DNA of 64,000 nt, taken from Loripinus fragilis. Taxonomy: Eukaryota > Mollusca > Bivalvia > Lucinida > Lucinidae. The notes under the pieces were generated by a model. The model was not told the DNA's origin. It did no database searches and was given only the letters and a program-made list of their open reading frames with translations. Below are positions 10,134 to 21,110 of the stretch, one piece after another; within the stretch, counting starts at the first letter, position 1; each line of letters starts with the position of its first letter. The DNA is taken from assembly GCA_964019695.1 (NCBI GenBank), contig OZ026525.1, positions 65,566,253 through 65,630,252 on the forward strand, given 5' to 3'. The translations under genes and the position numbers were made by a program.

Positions 10134-10480
10134 CAGGCCTCCAGATAAGAGTGCGTATTGGAAAATTATATTCTTTATTTCTCATCAAAAAATATGTTGT
10201 GGGTACTCAAAAGAACTGTCTCATTGAGACGGTTCTTTTGTGGACCCAAAACACATGTTTAAATTAATGGGTAAGAAAATGATTAAAATTTTACGCAAAT
10301 AAAATTTCATTATCTGGACCTATGTGATAAATAGAGCTCTTGTTTTATTGAATTTATTTAACGAGTTGCGAAAAAGATATAAAATGCTTGGCAAGCCTGG
10401 CTTTTTATCTCTTTTCCCCAGCTCGTTTAATAAATTCAATAAAACATGAGCACTCATGCAAGATCCTCTATTTAAACAAT
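10134..10480 (+). repeat. F-family repeat, copy 2 (full)
   Basis: The first half has ATATGTTGTGGGTACTCAA folding with the inverted GGACCCAAAACACATG around GAACTGTCTCATTGAGACGGTTC. The second half is a separate hairpin: TTTTATTGAATTTATTTAACGAG.. pairs with ..CTCGTTTAATAAATTCAATAAAA at 10339-10446. Two linked hairpins are shared with copy 3. Confidence 0.65.
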
Positions 10481-11170
10481 CAGTGTACTAGATTTGTAAG
10501 TCCCTGATCATGCACCACATTCTTTAAAACAGCTCACAACTTTTTTCATGGGCTTCAGAATTAAGTTTTGTTTCTAAATTTGAATCCTAGAAGTCAAGAA
10601 AAATCATTTTAGCCAAAAACAAATAAACATTTTCTTGATGAAAAATGCCATTTTTAACAAAAAAAAAAAATGTCAAATTTCTAAATTTAAGCTTAGACCC
10701 CGATATTTCAAACATGTCACATCCATAAATATAAAATTAAAGCAATAATTAGTTACTAAAACTGAAAACGGTCCAAGTCCAATCTTACTGTAGGGGGATA
10801 CTCTGTTTGAGCTCCTCCAGCAACATCTGTACCAAACACACTAACACCCACGGTCACCATACATTCAGGTATTACATTGTAACTGATCAATGAAAAACTT
10901 GTTTTGAGTAGTATATATATGCCTAGTGAATAAGCTCGGGGATGACTAGGGCAAAATAGTCACCCTAGGGGCCAAAATTTCACCCTAAATGGGACCCAGG
11001 GACCTAAAAAAAAACAGACAGGGAATGCTGTAGTTTTGCGCTAAAACTTCTCCCTATCTGACCGTCACTTCTCCCTTATTTTCCTGGATGGAGATGTCAC
11101 TTCTCCCTACTGTCAAGGACCAGCTTGAACACTGATGCCTCAAGATAACTGTTATCTCTGATAAAAATGT
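10481..11170. other. No gene seen
   Basis: AT-rich with A runs. At 10930-11110 a patch with repeated CACCCTA and CTTCTCCCT phrases looks like old repeat material. Confidence 0.5.
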
Positions 11171-11452
11171 GGGCTTTGATGCAAGAAAACCTGTCTACAG
11201 GGTTTGGGAATAACAAAGGTGCAAACCAGTCTGCATATTATATCTGTGCAGTCTGGTCAGCACCATTGTTATTCACTTATTGAAAAGTATCATACTTAAA
11301 CGATTTCAATGTTCCAGCTACTAGCTAGCTAGAACAATGAAATAGGTTTGATTTGATACTTTTAGACTAGCTAGACTATGTAGCTGAGCAGGCTGTTTTG
11401 GAGTATGAGCTGTTTGTAAACCACTTAGACAGGATTTCTGGTGACAAAGCCC
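11171..11452. mobile_element. Q-family MITE, copy 1
   Basis: Left end GGGCTTTGATGCAAGAAAAC then CTGTCTAC; the right end, read inverted, is GGGCTTTGTCACCAGAAATC then CTGTCTAA. Related to 45613-45848. The interior carries a diverged hairpin (ACCAGTCTGC..GCAGTCTGGT, 11225-11264) of the module also found in B-family MITEs. Confidence 0.65.
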
Positions 11453-12588
11453 ATATCAGTTCAAAAAATGTGAGTGCTGCAGTATTAAGTTTTAATGATG
11501 ATTTTGGACAGCAGTAATTTCCACCTTTCTAAATTTTGAATCAGTTTTCTGCTTTGCACATTGTTGTATAAACAGTGATAAGGCAGAACTGGTACGGTTT
11601 CTTTAGCACTCTCTGACAGTTTGGAACTTGTACTGATAACATCAAAAAAGAACTTTGGAGTCTTTGGTTGATGACAAGTCTAAATCTATATTTTGAGACC
11701 ATGCATATTGTGAGCAAAATCCATCACAGCTCACTTTCTAATATTTTGTAGTAACATCAAAGATGTCCCTCTTTCATGCTGCAGAATACAGTTGTTTGGT
11801 GGTTAGTCCTCTGTAACAATGTAATGTTTACTCTGTCTAGGACTATGACTGGGTGGTAAAAGTCGTAATGCATCTCTTCAAAGGTACACATGTCTTGGGA
11901 CTCTTTGGTTGCTTGCTGTATATATGCTACTGATTTGTAGAAATATCTGAAATGTAGATAAATATACATGGATTACATGTACCTTTAACTAGGGCATTTG
12001 ACATAGTTACATTGTTTTTTGTTGTGACCAGACCCAGTTTCAGACTTTCAATGTGGTCTTCAATTTGGTGAGATAAAAATTTGACAAAGTTGGCAAAAAA
12101 GAAGATATGAGATAAAAAAAAAGTAGCAAGAAATTTTGTAAATAAAAATACATGTAGGCTTGCACTTGCATCTTCACATGCTGGATGCCTACATGTTCAT
12201 CCTTTCGACAAAGTCTTTCTGATAATCTCCTCACCAGCTTGTGTTATCTGCTGATAACCCTTGCTTACAGTTAGGATCCAGATCAGGATCAACAAAATGT
12301 CAGGCCCAATCTGGATCCAAACTGAATGGCTATGTTTGGTTCTTCTGAATGTTTTGGAAAATATTGACTTTTCTGAAAGTAAACCTTAATTCTAGTATTT
12401 CACAAAATAGGTATAGGCATATATGAGAAACATCTATTGCTCAGGTAATAATATCAAGCACAGAGAACTACCATATTCCATCAATTTCCATGTATCAATT
12501 ATCTACCTTCTTTCCTTGTTTTTTATCATGTTTAAGAAAAAAAATCACAGCCATCAAACCATGCATTACCATGGGTGAAATGGTAATG
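11453..12588. other. No gene seen
   Basis: AT-rich. Two short minus ORFs (11757-11969, 12040-12234) have no domain or splice support. GGATCCAGATCAGGATC and ATCTGGATCCAA occur near 12275-12320. A small hairpin (ATGCATTACCAT / ATGGTAATGCGT) lies at about 12563-12592. Confidence 0.5.
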
Positions 12589-12832
12589 CGTGAAAGTAAA
12601 GAAAAATCCCAAATCCTGAACTTTTGAATATTCAAATTTTAAAACTTGCAGGATGCCTACAAAAATGAATACTTTCAAGTTTAAATGATTATAATAATTG
12701 CATTAAGATAATCGTAAAGCTAAGTAAAGAAGCTTTTGTAATCTCCCTAATTCAGCATTTTGATGCGAACTTTCTATATGGAAAGTCAGCCTCTAAATCC
12801 TGAATTCAGGATTCATCCTGAAAACTTTCACC
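12589..12832 (+). repeat. S-family repeat, copy 1
   Basis: AAATCCTGAAC, AAAACTTGCAGGATG and GGAAAGTCAGCCTCTAAATC then CCTGAAAACTTTCAC. The last part recurs at 60440-60637. GTGAAAGT-type ends are mirrored at the two borders, hinting at short inverted termini. Confidence 0.5.
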
Positions 12833-13485
12833 AATGATTATAGTAGATCCTGTTCTGCTCACTTCTTTATTTATCACTAAGCAATATTTTAATGCAGATC
12901 AAACAATGCTATACAATAATGGTTGAGCTGTTTAATCTTATAATGATAATTTTAAAAAAATGTTTTCAGTGAATGGTTTTAATTGCCCTGGTCCTTTATG
13001 ATCCAGTCGCCACTTTTTCAGGCATGTCTTTCATGACTTTCTGTGGCTTAGAGAATGTGTTTAATGTCCCTACAACAGCAAGGGTCATATGGAGATGGGG
13101 CCACAGCTTAGTCTCATATAATGCCAGTGCTATCAGAGAGGAATGAAGATGATTTTGTACTACAATTACAAATAAAAAGTTAAATGAAATTGGCAATTGG
13201 GAGAATGTGTATCAGACTTTAGAATTGCCAGGCTGATATGCCTGGCAAAGTGGCGGCCACATTTTAAACTTTTTATAACTTGTTACAGGGTTTTCCCCGG
13301 TTTTCCCTGACCCCCATTTAGTAAATGGTCCAAGCATCTTTTCCAAATGAATCTTAAAATTGCATCAAAGATTTTTAATCTTTATTTCATACAAAATCTA
13401 ACTTTTTAACGCCAGAAATGAGATTTTATAGTATTAAATCTTAATAAATGATAAATAAAATGTAACATTTGTGCACTTATATGAT
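12833..13485. other. No gene seen
   Basis: AT-rich. A 66-codon minus ORF at 12996-13196 lacks recognisable features. GGGTTTTCCCCGGTTTTCCC near 13290 is a small tandem phrase. Confidence 0.5.
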
Positions 13486-13790
13486 CAGGCCTTTAGTTAC
13501 GAGTGTGTTAGTTATTTTTTCTTATTTCTCAACCAAAACATATGTTGTGGCCTTGTGGGTGCTCAAAATAACTGTGTCAATGAGACGGTTCTTTTGAGCA
13601 CCCAAAACACATGTAAGAAAATATTTTCAATTTTACACTCAAAAATTTTGTTTAATATATATCAAAACCTTTGGTGATTGAATTTAAGCTGTGAATGTGG
13701 CAAGCCTATCAATTTGCTTTTCCTCAAATTATTTCATAAATTCAATAAATCATAAGGACTCTTGTAAGATTCTTTAGGTATAATTGCAAA
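13486..13790 (+). repeat. F-family repeat, copy 3
   Basis: CAGGCCTTTAGTTACGAG, AACATATGTTGTGGCC and GAGACGGTTCTTTTGAGCAC repeat the first hairpin; TGATTGAATTTAAGCTG, TGGCAAGCC and TTTCATAAATTCAATAAATC repeat a decayed second hairpin. Confidence 0.6.
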
Positions 13791-14231
13791 AACTTTGAAA
13801 GTACTTCTGCCGTTTGTAGGAGTTATGACACTAAATAAGTGCGACAGTCTTTAGATCCGGATATTAACTGGATATCCCTTGTGCAGGGAAAGTCATCCAT
13901 TGTGCAGGTTAAAGAACTCACGGTAATTTAAATACATGGTTACTTGTAAGATTTCATGATCCTGCAACACAGAGTGTACACAGGTTTCATGATACAGACA
14001 AGTTTGTGTAAATTTTCAAGGACTGAAAACTTATGAAACATACTGATTTACATGTTAAAATTCTACGAACTGAAAAATACTGATTAACACGTAAAAATTC
14101 TACTTCTGAAATGCTAGAATCCATTACTAAAGATATTCGTTTTAGAAAATCATTGTAAAAATATGGTGCCTTTATTTGGTGCAGCATATGCTGCATCAAA
14201 TACAGGCACCACAATTTTATACTGATTTAGG
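13791..14231. other. No gene seen; one hairpin
   Basis: AT-rich; the 75-codon minus ORF at 13987-14214 partly covers the hairpin at 14164-14211 and is not credible. Confidence 0.5.
14164..14211. repeat. 24-bp-stem hairpin without loop
   Basis: TGGTGCCTTTATTTGGTGCA.. pairs with ..TGCATCAAATACAGGCACCA around the centre GCAGCATATGCTGC, with two mismatches in 24 pairs. Confidence 0.7.
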
Positions 14232-14412
14232 CCTCCAAAACTCCAAAAACAGTGTTCAATCCTCTTTCAAATGGTAGAATTCAAGGACTTTTCAAGGCCT
14301 TTGAGTGTTTTTAAAGTACTTTTCAAGGCAAATTTTATTTTCAAGTACTTTTCAAGACAGCCCTGTATATTCAAGTACTTTTCAAGCCTGTACGTGCGAA
14401 CCCTGGTACAAA
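14232..14412 (+). repeat. T-type repeat with reiterated CAAGTACTTTTCAAG
   Basis: TTCAAGGACTTTTCAAGGCC, AAAGTACTTTTCAAGGC, TTCAAGTACTTTTCAAGAC and TTCAAGTACTTTTCAAGCC in a row, ending GTGCGAACCCTGG. Non-coding dispersed repeat. Confidence 0.65.
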
Positions 14413-14427
14413 GTACACCTGCCCATA

Positions 14428-14750
14428 TTCAGCCCACGTAGCGCAGTCGGTAACATGTCTGGCTAAAGATGAGAGTGTGACTGCAAATCCAGGGGTCTCG
14501 AGTTTGATCCGGGCCCTGTCCCATACTTTGGAGGAGATTGATCATGAAATAATTTCTACGGTCATTCTCCTCCCTTCTGCTGAATCATTCAAGAAGGGTT
14601 GTTGTCAGTTACAAGCCAAAGTATGTGGACGAAGTACTGGTAAACTGCTTGCTCAAGCTTGCCAAGGGAAAAGTGTGGCTAGGTGAACTGACCGTCCGGC
14701 CATGACCGTAGCTGATGACTTGGGACGTAAAGCAACTAAACAAACAAACA
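14428..14750 (+). mobile_element. tRNA-derived SINE, near full length
   Basis: The head GCCCACGTAGCGCAGTCGGT resembles a tRNA 5' part with an A box (TAGCGCAGTCGG); a B-box-like GAGTTTGATCC follows at about 14501-14511. The body contains CTCAAGCTTGCCAAGG and GTGTGGCTAGGTGAACTG, and the tail TTGGGACGTAAAGCAAC with AAAC repeats. No intact tRNA fold remains. A 5'-truncated relative is at 6148-6290. Confidence 0.75.
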
Positions 14751-14949
14751 ATAACCTGCCGATAATGCTCATGAGGGCGCCTGGCAGTATACATGTATAA
14801 AGAAAGAGAAAAGTGGGTGATTGATAATTCGTATTTAACAGATTATATTGTCAAGCCATGGGTCAATACTTAAGCCATTGAGCAACTGTGTCGGTGAGTT
14901 GTTTTCAATTAAATTTATACTTTTCATAGTGGAAGAAATCTATGTACAT

Positions 14950-15165
14950 GTATATCGATCCAGCGCTTGACTCAGATCTAGGGGTTGCAGTTTCTAGCCT
15001 CCACAGCACCCCTGTGTTGTGTCCTTGAGCAAGACACATTAATCTTTGCTTAGTACTTGACCCAAGACCCGCATTCGTTCAACCCAGGAAGAGCTATCCC
15101 AACATAACTGAAAAATTGTTGACTGGGAGTGGGACAAAAAGAATCAAATCTAGCAAAAATAAAAA
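14950..15165 (+). mobile_element. SINE fragment, second type
   Basis: TGTGTCCTTGAGCAAGACAC, AGTACTTGACCCAAGACCC, GTTCAACCCAGGAAGAG and TTGACTGGGAGTGGGAC match elements at 18785-18990, 52290-52460 and 53060-53235 in order. The upstream part CCAGCGCTTGACTC..GGGGTTGCAG may be a decayed tRNA-like head. Confidence 0.6.
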
Positions 15166-15645
15166 CCGTGTCGGTGAAGTGGCTTGTTTTCAAAGCATTG
15201 CTACCATGTTTTTTTCCAAGGCATCAAGTGCATGTTTATTTCGGTGTGTTGATACACTGTTGATGTTGATTCGATTACACGTGTAATCATTGAGTCGCTG
15301 ACACACAGTGTTACAACTTACACACCAACTTTCGCTTTTGAGCATCGTTGTTCTGTGCATAATAGCGATGAATTTATAAAGTCATAGAGACGAAGATGCT
15401 ATTTGGTAAAACTTGTGGAAAATAGACCTTTACCAGATCAACGTAACTCCAAAAGTATTGTGAAGCCGCTCGTTTCAAAGGAAAACACGTTAATGACACA
15501 TGTCCATTTTTGTTGATAAGGTAGCGTATGGCGCATGCGCGGATATAATGAAATTAAAAAGAAACGCTCACTTTGGAAACCAACATTGCCGATACCAGAT
15601 AAACTGGAAAATTGCCACTTTGCTGAAACGTAGATCAACATCTCC
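15166..15645. other. No gene seen; small palindrome
   Basis: Contains the perfect 16-bp palindrome GATTACACGTGTAATC at 15273-15288, with an E-box CACGTG core. Possible promoter-proximal DNA for the ORFs that follow, but nothing proves it. Confidence 0.4.
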
Positions 15646-15961
15646 TTGACAACATATCAAAAATATGCCAAAATTAAAAATGAGGTCAAAAAAGTATGCC
15701 AAAATATAAAAAGAGAGCTATCACAGGAAGTTGCAACCATCGTTGTGAGTGCTAGTTTTCGGAAGACATTAAAACCGACCGCTATCGAATTTGTCACGGC
15801 GGTTTATATTTTCGTTTGTGCTCAAAGGGTTGAAGATTTCATTTCAAATGTTTTTTCAACACAATTACATATTTTATGCTACTTCCAAGCATCTAAAATC
15901 ACCGGAAGTGGAGTGATTTTCGAGCCTGTTTTTTTTAGACAAGATATAGTCCCAACGGCGG

Positions 15962-16258
15962 ATGCAGATTTTTTTTAAAATCTTGACGACGGCCTTAGTT
16001 ACCGCCCTACTGTTAATATCACTCTTTTTAATTTTCAAAATGAAATACTCATTGGTATACATTAAAAAAGTATTTGGACCTAATGATAAACACATACCGC
16101 CCAGTAGAAGCCCGATTCCCAGAAACAAAACGAATAAGAATAATTTGATCATATTCCCAAGCATAATCAATCTTTCTAGTTATTTGCACCTAATGTTGAT
16201 GTTAAAATATACATTAAGAGATGTCACAGCATTATCTACTTCATGTGAGGGTCGTTGA
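15962..16258 (+). CDS. Hypothetical ORF with N-terminal hydrophobic segment
   Basis: 98 codons from ATG. Residues 3-26 (KILTTALVTALLLISLFLIF region) form a likely membrane anchor or signal segment, followed by a basic, Asn/Pro-rich stretch. The arrangement would suit a type II membrane protein such as a Golgi enzyme first exon, but no domain follows. The start context is poor (C at -3). A GTGAGG near 16247 could be a splice donor. It overlaps antisense frames of similar quality, so at most one is real, and chance is the simplest explanation. Confidence 0.12.
   Translation: MQIFFKILTTALVTALLLISLFLIFKMKYSLVYIKKVFGPNDKHIPPSRSPIPRNKTNKNNLIIFPSIINLSSYLHLMLMLKYTLRDVTALSTSCEGR
16098..16170 (-). CDS. 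Hypothetical signal-peptide-like first exon
   Basis: Reads MIMLGNMIKLFLFVLFLGIG and four more residues (LLLG), a classic hydrophobic leader, then meets a consensus donor GGCG/GTATGT. The frame also continues open to about 15874 (98 codons in all, basic). Antisense to the plus-strand ORF at 15962-16258. No second exon identified; speculative. Confidence 0.12.
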
Positions 16259-16375
16259 TAAAGTGTTCGTATAGTCATTTGTGCGTTCGTTAAAATCATT
16301 AATGTATGCTAGTGAGTCAAATTGAAATATATTATATATAGGAAATTCAATAATTGGGTCGCGAATATTACTTAA

Positions 16376-16546
16376 GAAATAGATTCGCGCTCGCAGTGAT
16401 TTGTTGCTTAATATATCACTGGCTTGAGGTCAGTCGTTAAAGTGAATAAATCATAAGCGCGAAGCGCGAATGATTTATCTACTTACGACTGACCGACAGA
16501 CAGTGATATATTAAGCAACAATTCACTGCCGGTGCGAATTTATTTC
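16376..16546. repeat. 171-bp foldback, arms about 75 bp
   Basis: GAAATAGATTCGCGC..GCAGTGATTTGTTGCTTAA.. on the left is mirrored by ..TTAAGCAACAATTCACTGC..GCGAATTTATTTC on the right. The loop centres on GCGCGAAGCGCG. Mismatches are few. Directly abuts the TIR element at 16548. Confidence 0.75.
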
Positions 16547-16547
16547 G

Positions 16548-16879
16548 ATTCTAACACACAAAAAGATTAAACATATGACCGAATCCTTCATAGTCTATAA
16601 CGATTCCGCCATTTTGAACAGACTGTCAGAATTTCCCGCAACCCTTGTTTAGACTGAAACGCGTATTTTTACGTATGTTTTAACGTCCAATAGTTGTAAA
16701 AACGACGTTACGCCGTCTGTTGTCAACGTTACGAGGCCGTATGTGATAGATGACGTCATGAAAATCAAACTGGCGGCCGAATGACGTAACGCCGGTCCGT
16801 GCCCAGTCCGTGCAGTGATTTATCATTTAATAAATCACTGAGTTTAACCATTGGCTATATGGGCGAGGTGTGTTAGAAT
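16548..16879. mobile_element. TIR element with ATTCTAACACAC ends
   Basis: ATTCTAACACAC at the left and GTGTGTTAGAAT at the right are perfect 12-bp inverted repeats, 332 bp in all. The interior has several ACGT/GACGTCA phrases and a hairpin GTGATTTATCATTTAATAAATCAC at 16813-16836. No ORF. Confidence 0.55.
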
Positions 16880-17607
16880 TTAGTTTTAATCGATTGAAAT
16901 AAAAAGTGTATGTTTTATGAGTGACAGCTGTATTGCAGTAGAAATCCTATCATTTGATATTGTGGCATAGCTATAGGTAATGTTCACTTGTTTTGATAAG
17001 GGAGCGACCATTAGATTTTTATGTGGGTGGGTGAGATGTTTTTGATATCAGGACCGGTACTTCACAATGAAAAAATCCAGGGATGAACATGGTGTCATAT
17101 TTATGATGACATCGCATATTTGTGTCATTCTTCTAAAACTGAAACATCAGTATTTGGAGTAAAGAAAATGTAAATTTTAGCTAAACTCAACAATTTTTAT
17201 TTTGCTAAATGTTAATTAAGGTAATGGATACTCTCACTTTGTGCTTTTGTTCACTTATAAGAAGGTTATAGGCTTTTAAAACTCTTAAGTGGGCTCAAGG
17301 AAGTAAATTGATAAAACAGAGGACACCCAGCTTCACCGGTGAGAAGAGGCAATATTTAATTATATTACTCCAGCGAAAATATAACTCCTTTATATTTCAC
17401 TTATGTAGAATATATTTTTTAAATTAATATACTTTATATTTAATCAATGTTTTTCTTAATGCATTACTTTGTATGTAATAAATGCCATTAATTTTGTTCT
17501 TGTTCCTTGTTGAGCAATTCCCAATTCTGGGACAAAGATTTACAATTTCTTAGTTAACAAAATAATATATTCCTCATAAAAATGCATAGTTAGCTGTTTA
17601 GTCAGAT
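16880..17607. other. AT-rich, no gene seen
   Basis: Long AT-rich tract with no ORF of note and no repeat I recognise. Confidence 0.5.
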
Positions 17608-18145
17608 ATTCTTTGACTTTTCGCTTACTGTAAAGGCGGCACCTCATGAATGCGTAATTAGGACTGGTCAACCTTGGACATAGGTAAAAGCTGAAAATGA
17701 GGCGTGGTTTTAGTCAAAAGTAACTGTATACCTCAGTATGGACGCAAAGCACAGTATTTAGTCCTTAAAATGCCAGCAAAATAACTGCATCTAAAAATGT
17801 CTATGAAACATAAGCATAAAGGCAAACATTGTGGACCAAGATCAGACTGCTCCTAGAGGAGCAATCTGATCTGGGTCCACACTGTTTGTCTATGATGCTT
17901 CACGACAAAAAACATACTTTTTTGTGATTATGCGCTTTAAGGGTTAATAAATGCGAGTTCAGTGTGTATACGTTAGGATTTTCATGAAATGCATGCACGT
18001 TTGCGCGGCCCAAGCAACTTATTAATTTTTCACCAAATCATAAATAGAACCTGATTTCCCTTGTTTAGCAGATGAAATAGCCGAGCTACGCCCAGATATG
18101 AATATTAAAGTTGCCGCCTTTACAGTAAGCGAAAAGTCAAAGAAT
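17608..18145 (+). mobile_element. A-family MITE, copy 2 (best preserved)
   Basis: Ends ATTCTTTGACTTTTCGCTTA and inverted TAAGCGAAAAGTCAAAGAAT, 538 bp. With one extra base each side the ends become TATTC..GAATA, consistent with a TA target duplication. The central hairpin ATCAGACTGCTCCT / AGGAGCAATCTGAT has one mismatch. Confidence 0.85.
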
Positions 18146-18645
18146 ACTTATTGAATGATCCTCGTGCATTGATCTACTCCGCCTGTTTACAGTAATAAAG
18201 GACAGTATGTTGATCTTTTCAAGAAAGGTGATCTACGTCAGATTCACAGATGTCGTAAAAATTAGTTCCTATTGAAAGAGAAATAAAGGAACTAATTTAA
18301 CATTGATATTAGGGTGCTGGAAAAGATTGAAAACCAGGACAGTCCAGAAAACAAATACGAAACGGAATGTTAATCAAAGGTGGGAGAGGCTATCAAAACA
18401 AAGGATATACTCAATAACCCGAATTCACATATTTACGTGCTCTGTACATATGTCTCAGTAATACATACGTGTATTCTAATCACAACTATTATTGATTTCA
18501 AAATGTACAGAAAAAATATCATAATCATATATGGCAACAATGGACAGAAACTTTACTCTTAAAGTGCTTGTAAAATATCATCTAAAGAAGTCTTCTGCTG
18601 CACATTAAAGTTAACATTATTTGACTAATGTAAAAAACGAGACCA
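18146..18645. other. No gene seen
   Basis: AT-rich. A 60-codon ORF at 18380-18562 has no recognisable feature. Confidence 0.5.
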
Positions 18646-18712
18646 GCAGTGTGGACCGAGATCAGACTGCTCCTACAGAATCAGTTTGATCTGGGTCTAC
18701 ACTGTTTATGAA
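18646..18712. repeat. Stand-alone copy of the A-family hairpin core
   Basis: GTGTGGACCGAGATCAGACT.. and ..GTTTGATCTGGGTCTACACT pair around CTCCTACAGAATC. The A-family ends are absent, so the core occurs outside that MITE. Confidence 0.55.
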
Positions 18713-18784
18713 AAAAGGCTTCTAAAACAGTTCAGCATACGACAAAAGTAGACAATTTTTGGCGCCCTGAGACTTAAGAACTCG

Positions 18785-18990
18785 AGCATTCATTAGCCAG
18801 AGAACAGATTTCCATTGGTTGGATAGGGTCTATCCGCCCTTGAAATCGAGGGATTGTGGGTTTCAGCTTTTCTGGAGGCACTGCGTTGTATCCTTGAGCA
18901 TACACTCTAACATTTGCGTAGTACTGGTTCAACACAGGAAGACATGACGGAAAAAATCTTGACTGGGACGTAAAGAATCAAAACAAGCAA
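18785..18990 (+). mobile_element. SINE fragment, second type
   Basis: TTGTATCCTTGAGCATACAC, GTAGTACTGGTTCAACACAG and TTGACTGGGACGTAAAGAAT, then AAACAAGCAAG, in the same order as at 14950-15165. TTGGTTGGATAGGGTC near 18819 may be the decayed tRNA-like head. Confidence 0.6.
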
Positions 18991-19199
18991 GAGATATCTT
19001 TAAAAAGATAAGTGGTGAGATTAAATGGATGGGTGTTTGGTGCCTACTCTACCAGGCACAGCAACATAATTTCAAGGATGGCCTCATACTTTGAGCTATA
19101 TATCATGTAAATAATTATATATCACGTGTCCTGTCTTTACATGTACATTTGTATAATACAAAATATTGAGTGAATAGTAAGTCTTGTACTTGTTTATAG

Positions 19200-19400
19200 C
19201 TTCATAGTTTTTAAGGAAATTATGTGAATTTAATACGAAAGAAAACTCATTTTAGGGAGAATTGGCTTATATGTTGGGGGATTTGGGGAGAAGCTGAATT
19301 AATTTTAGGATTTTGGGAGCAAAGGCAAAATACGTTCAGGGAACTGAGGAATTTTCATTCAGGGATTCAGGGAGATCAATACATCATTTCTATGGATCAA
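19200..19400 (+). repeat. GGGGA-rich degenerate repeat
   Basis: TTTTAGGGAGAATTGG, TTGGGGGATTTGGGGAGAAG, TTTTAGGATTTTGGGAG and ATTCAGGGATTCAGGGAG recur in a row. Two overlapping ORFs (19224-19567) run through it, but the internal repetition argues against a gene. Confidence 0.45.
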
Positions 19401-19479
19401 AGGAGCACAAACAACATGGTGGTTGGGAAGGGAGAGCTCTTTTTCTACGAAGTTATTCCACTGAGCTTCAAAAAATTAT

Positions 19480-19870
19480 AACTTGTTTGTTTGATTTGAT
19501 TCTTTATATCCCAGCGAACGATTTTTCAATTGTGTTTGTATGGGTCTCCTGTGTTGACCAGTACTAAGGACGGATTAATGTGTCTGTTAAAATCATAGTT
19601 CTGGCGTCACAGCGGTAACATTGTGCTCAATGTTATTTCTGTCTTCTTGTTTTGGAATGCATTCGTGCGTGTCTCTTTATTGATACCTTGTGATCACCTG
19701 CTGAGAAAGGACTGACCCCTTGGCTCTTGTTTGTGACGTCTAATTGTGAAGTTATCACTTGCCCATTGGTATCCCAGGTCAGGTATGGTGATTGATTGTA
19801 TCGATTCCTGATCTTTGCCCTCTTTCTTAGTTTGGAATTATTTTGGACTGAGTTTTTTCACATCTACGCT
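19480..19870 (+). repeat. P-family repeat, copy 1
   Basis: Contains ATTCGTGCGTGTCTC, ACCTTGTGATCACCTGC, CCCTTGGCTCTTGTTTG, GTATCCCAGGTCAGGTATGG and GATTGTATCGATTCCTGATC. The same phrases appear inverted at 62491-62740, and the last one alone at 46575-46640 and 58985-59065. Unclassified; perhaps the 3' end of a longer retroelement. Confidence 0.55.
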
Positions 19871-20062
19871 CTTAAGAAGGTTATTGCTACGTAGGCACCC
19901 TGAGAGTCCCACTCCTATTTTCCTTTGGTGCTACAATCTGCGAAGATTGTTTAAATCGATGGTAGTTATCAATTTAAGACAATACTAAGGACGACTGAAT
20001 ATTCCAGGCCCCAAAATAGTATTTCCCATATTGTCATAATGTACACATTTCACGGTCCGCCA
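19871..20062. other. No feature recognised
   Basis: Short AT-rich spacer before the H element. Confidence 0.4.
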
Positions 20063-20973
20063 CAAGAATTTCTAGCGATAAGGCGAGCAATCTCCCTAAA
20101 CGAGACGTTCGTTTTATTTTGTTGAAATAACGACTGGAGAAACTGGGCACATTAAACAAATATATATAGAAGGGCCGTCGATGCACCATTGCCCCCGAAT
20201 TAGTATATCTAAAACGGGATTTCTTTTATGCATGTAATAACTCTACTTCTTATTGAATGGGAATTTATTTCGATCATCAACTGTACTTGTTATTCAGTAA
20301 CATATATGGGAACTAGACCGTTAAACAAGGGTACCAATCGCCCCATCACGCTATGTACAGTAAAACTATTTATACAGTTGATGTACAATAAAAACGACCA
20401 TCTTGCAAAGTGGTCTGTTTTTTGTCAGATATTTGATGTCTTCTTTCGCTTATACAACCCCTTTCCCCCCTAGACCCAAGACGCCCTTTACATATGTTAT
20501 GTATTTGCATAGCGACATTTAATTGTCCAAAGGGCATCTTGGGTCTAGGGGGGAAAGCATCTAAACACAAAATGAAAGACGCCAGTTTCATCTTTTCAAT
20601 GACAAACGTCACAATTTTAAGTATATTTCATACGCATGCGCAGAAGGAAAACCGCAAAGTTTCGAAAATGAAGGGCACTTATATCCTTAATATTTTAGCA
20701 CCTTTACTTTTTGAAAACCTGCAAAGGATTTACTAAAACTCTCGTCTAAACGGCACCCAGTCTAAAGACGTAAAATGAGGGATGGGAGTAGAAGGCGCAA
20801 GTTTTAACGGTTTTGTAAATGATGAATCGCTTTGAAACCTATTTTGATGCTTTCTATGTAAATTTTACTACCGGAACAGACCAATTTTAAAAACATTAGG
20901 GACATTTCAAAATTTAGGTTTTGTAATCATGTCAACTAGGGAAAATATATGCCTTATCGCTAGAACTCCTTTG
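20063..20973. mobile_element. H-family foldback element, copy 1
   Basis: About 0.91 kb. Left end CAAGAATTTCTAGCGATAAG, right end inverted (CTTATCGCTAGAACTCCTTTG). Within it TTTCCCCCCTAGACCCAAG at 20461 pairs with CTTGGGTCTAGGGGGGAAA at 20541. The right part from 20520 to about 20860 matches H copy 2 closely. No coding sequence. Confidence 0.65.
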
Positions 20974-21020
20974 ATAGGTTCCTTGGGTGAATATGCTTGA
21001 ACATATATTCCACTGGATAA

Positions 21021-21110
21021 GTGGCAATCGAAAACGCTCTTAACAGTCGACGAACGCGGATCAAAAATCGATAGAAACAGTGTTTTCGATTGTTATCACT
21101 GACAGTCCGA
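21021..21110. repeat. Hairpin sharing a segment with 63183-63232
   Basis: GTGGCAATCGAAAACGCT is mirrored by AGTGTTTTCGATTGTTATCAC. The left arm plus GTCGACGAACGCGGATCAA recurs at 63183-63232. Confidence 0.55.

Noticed and set aside
19224..19567. Two overlapping ORFs of about 85 codons
   Set aside because: They run through GGGGA-type repeats and a P-family end; no domain or splice support.
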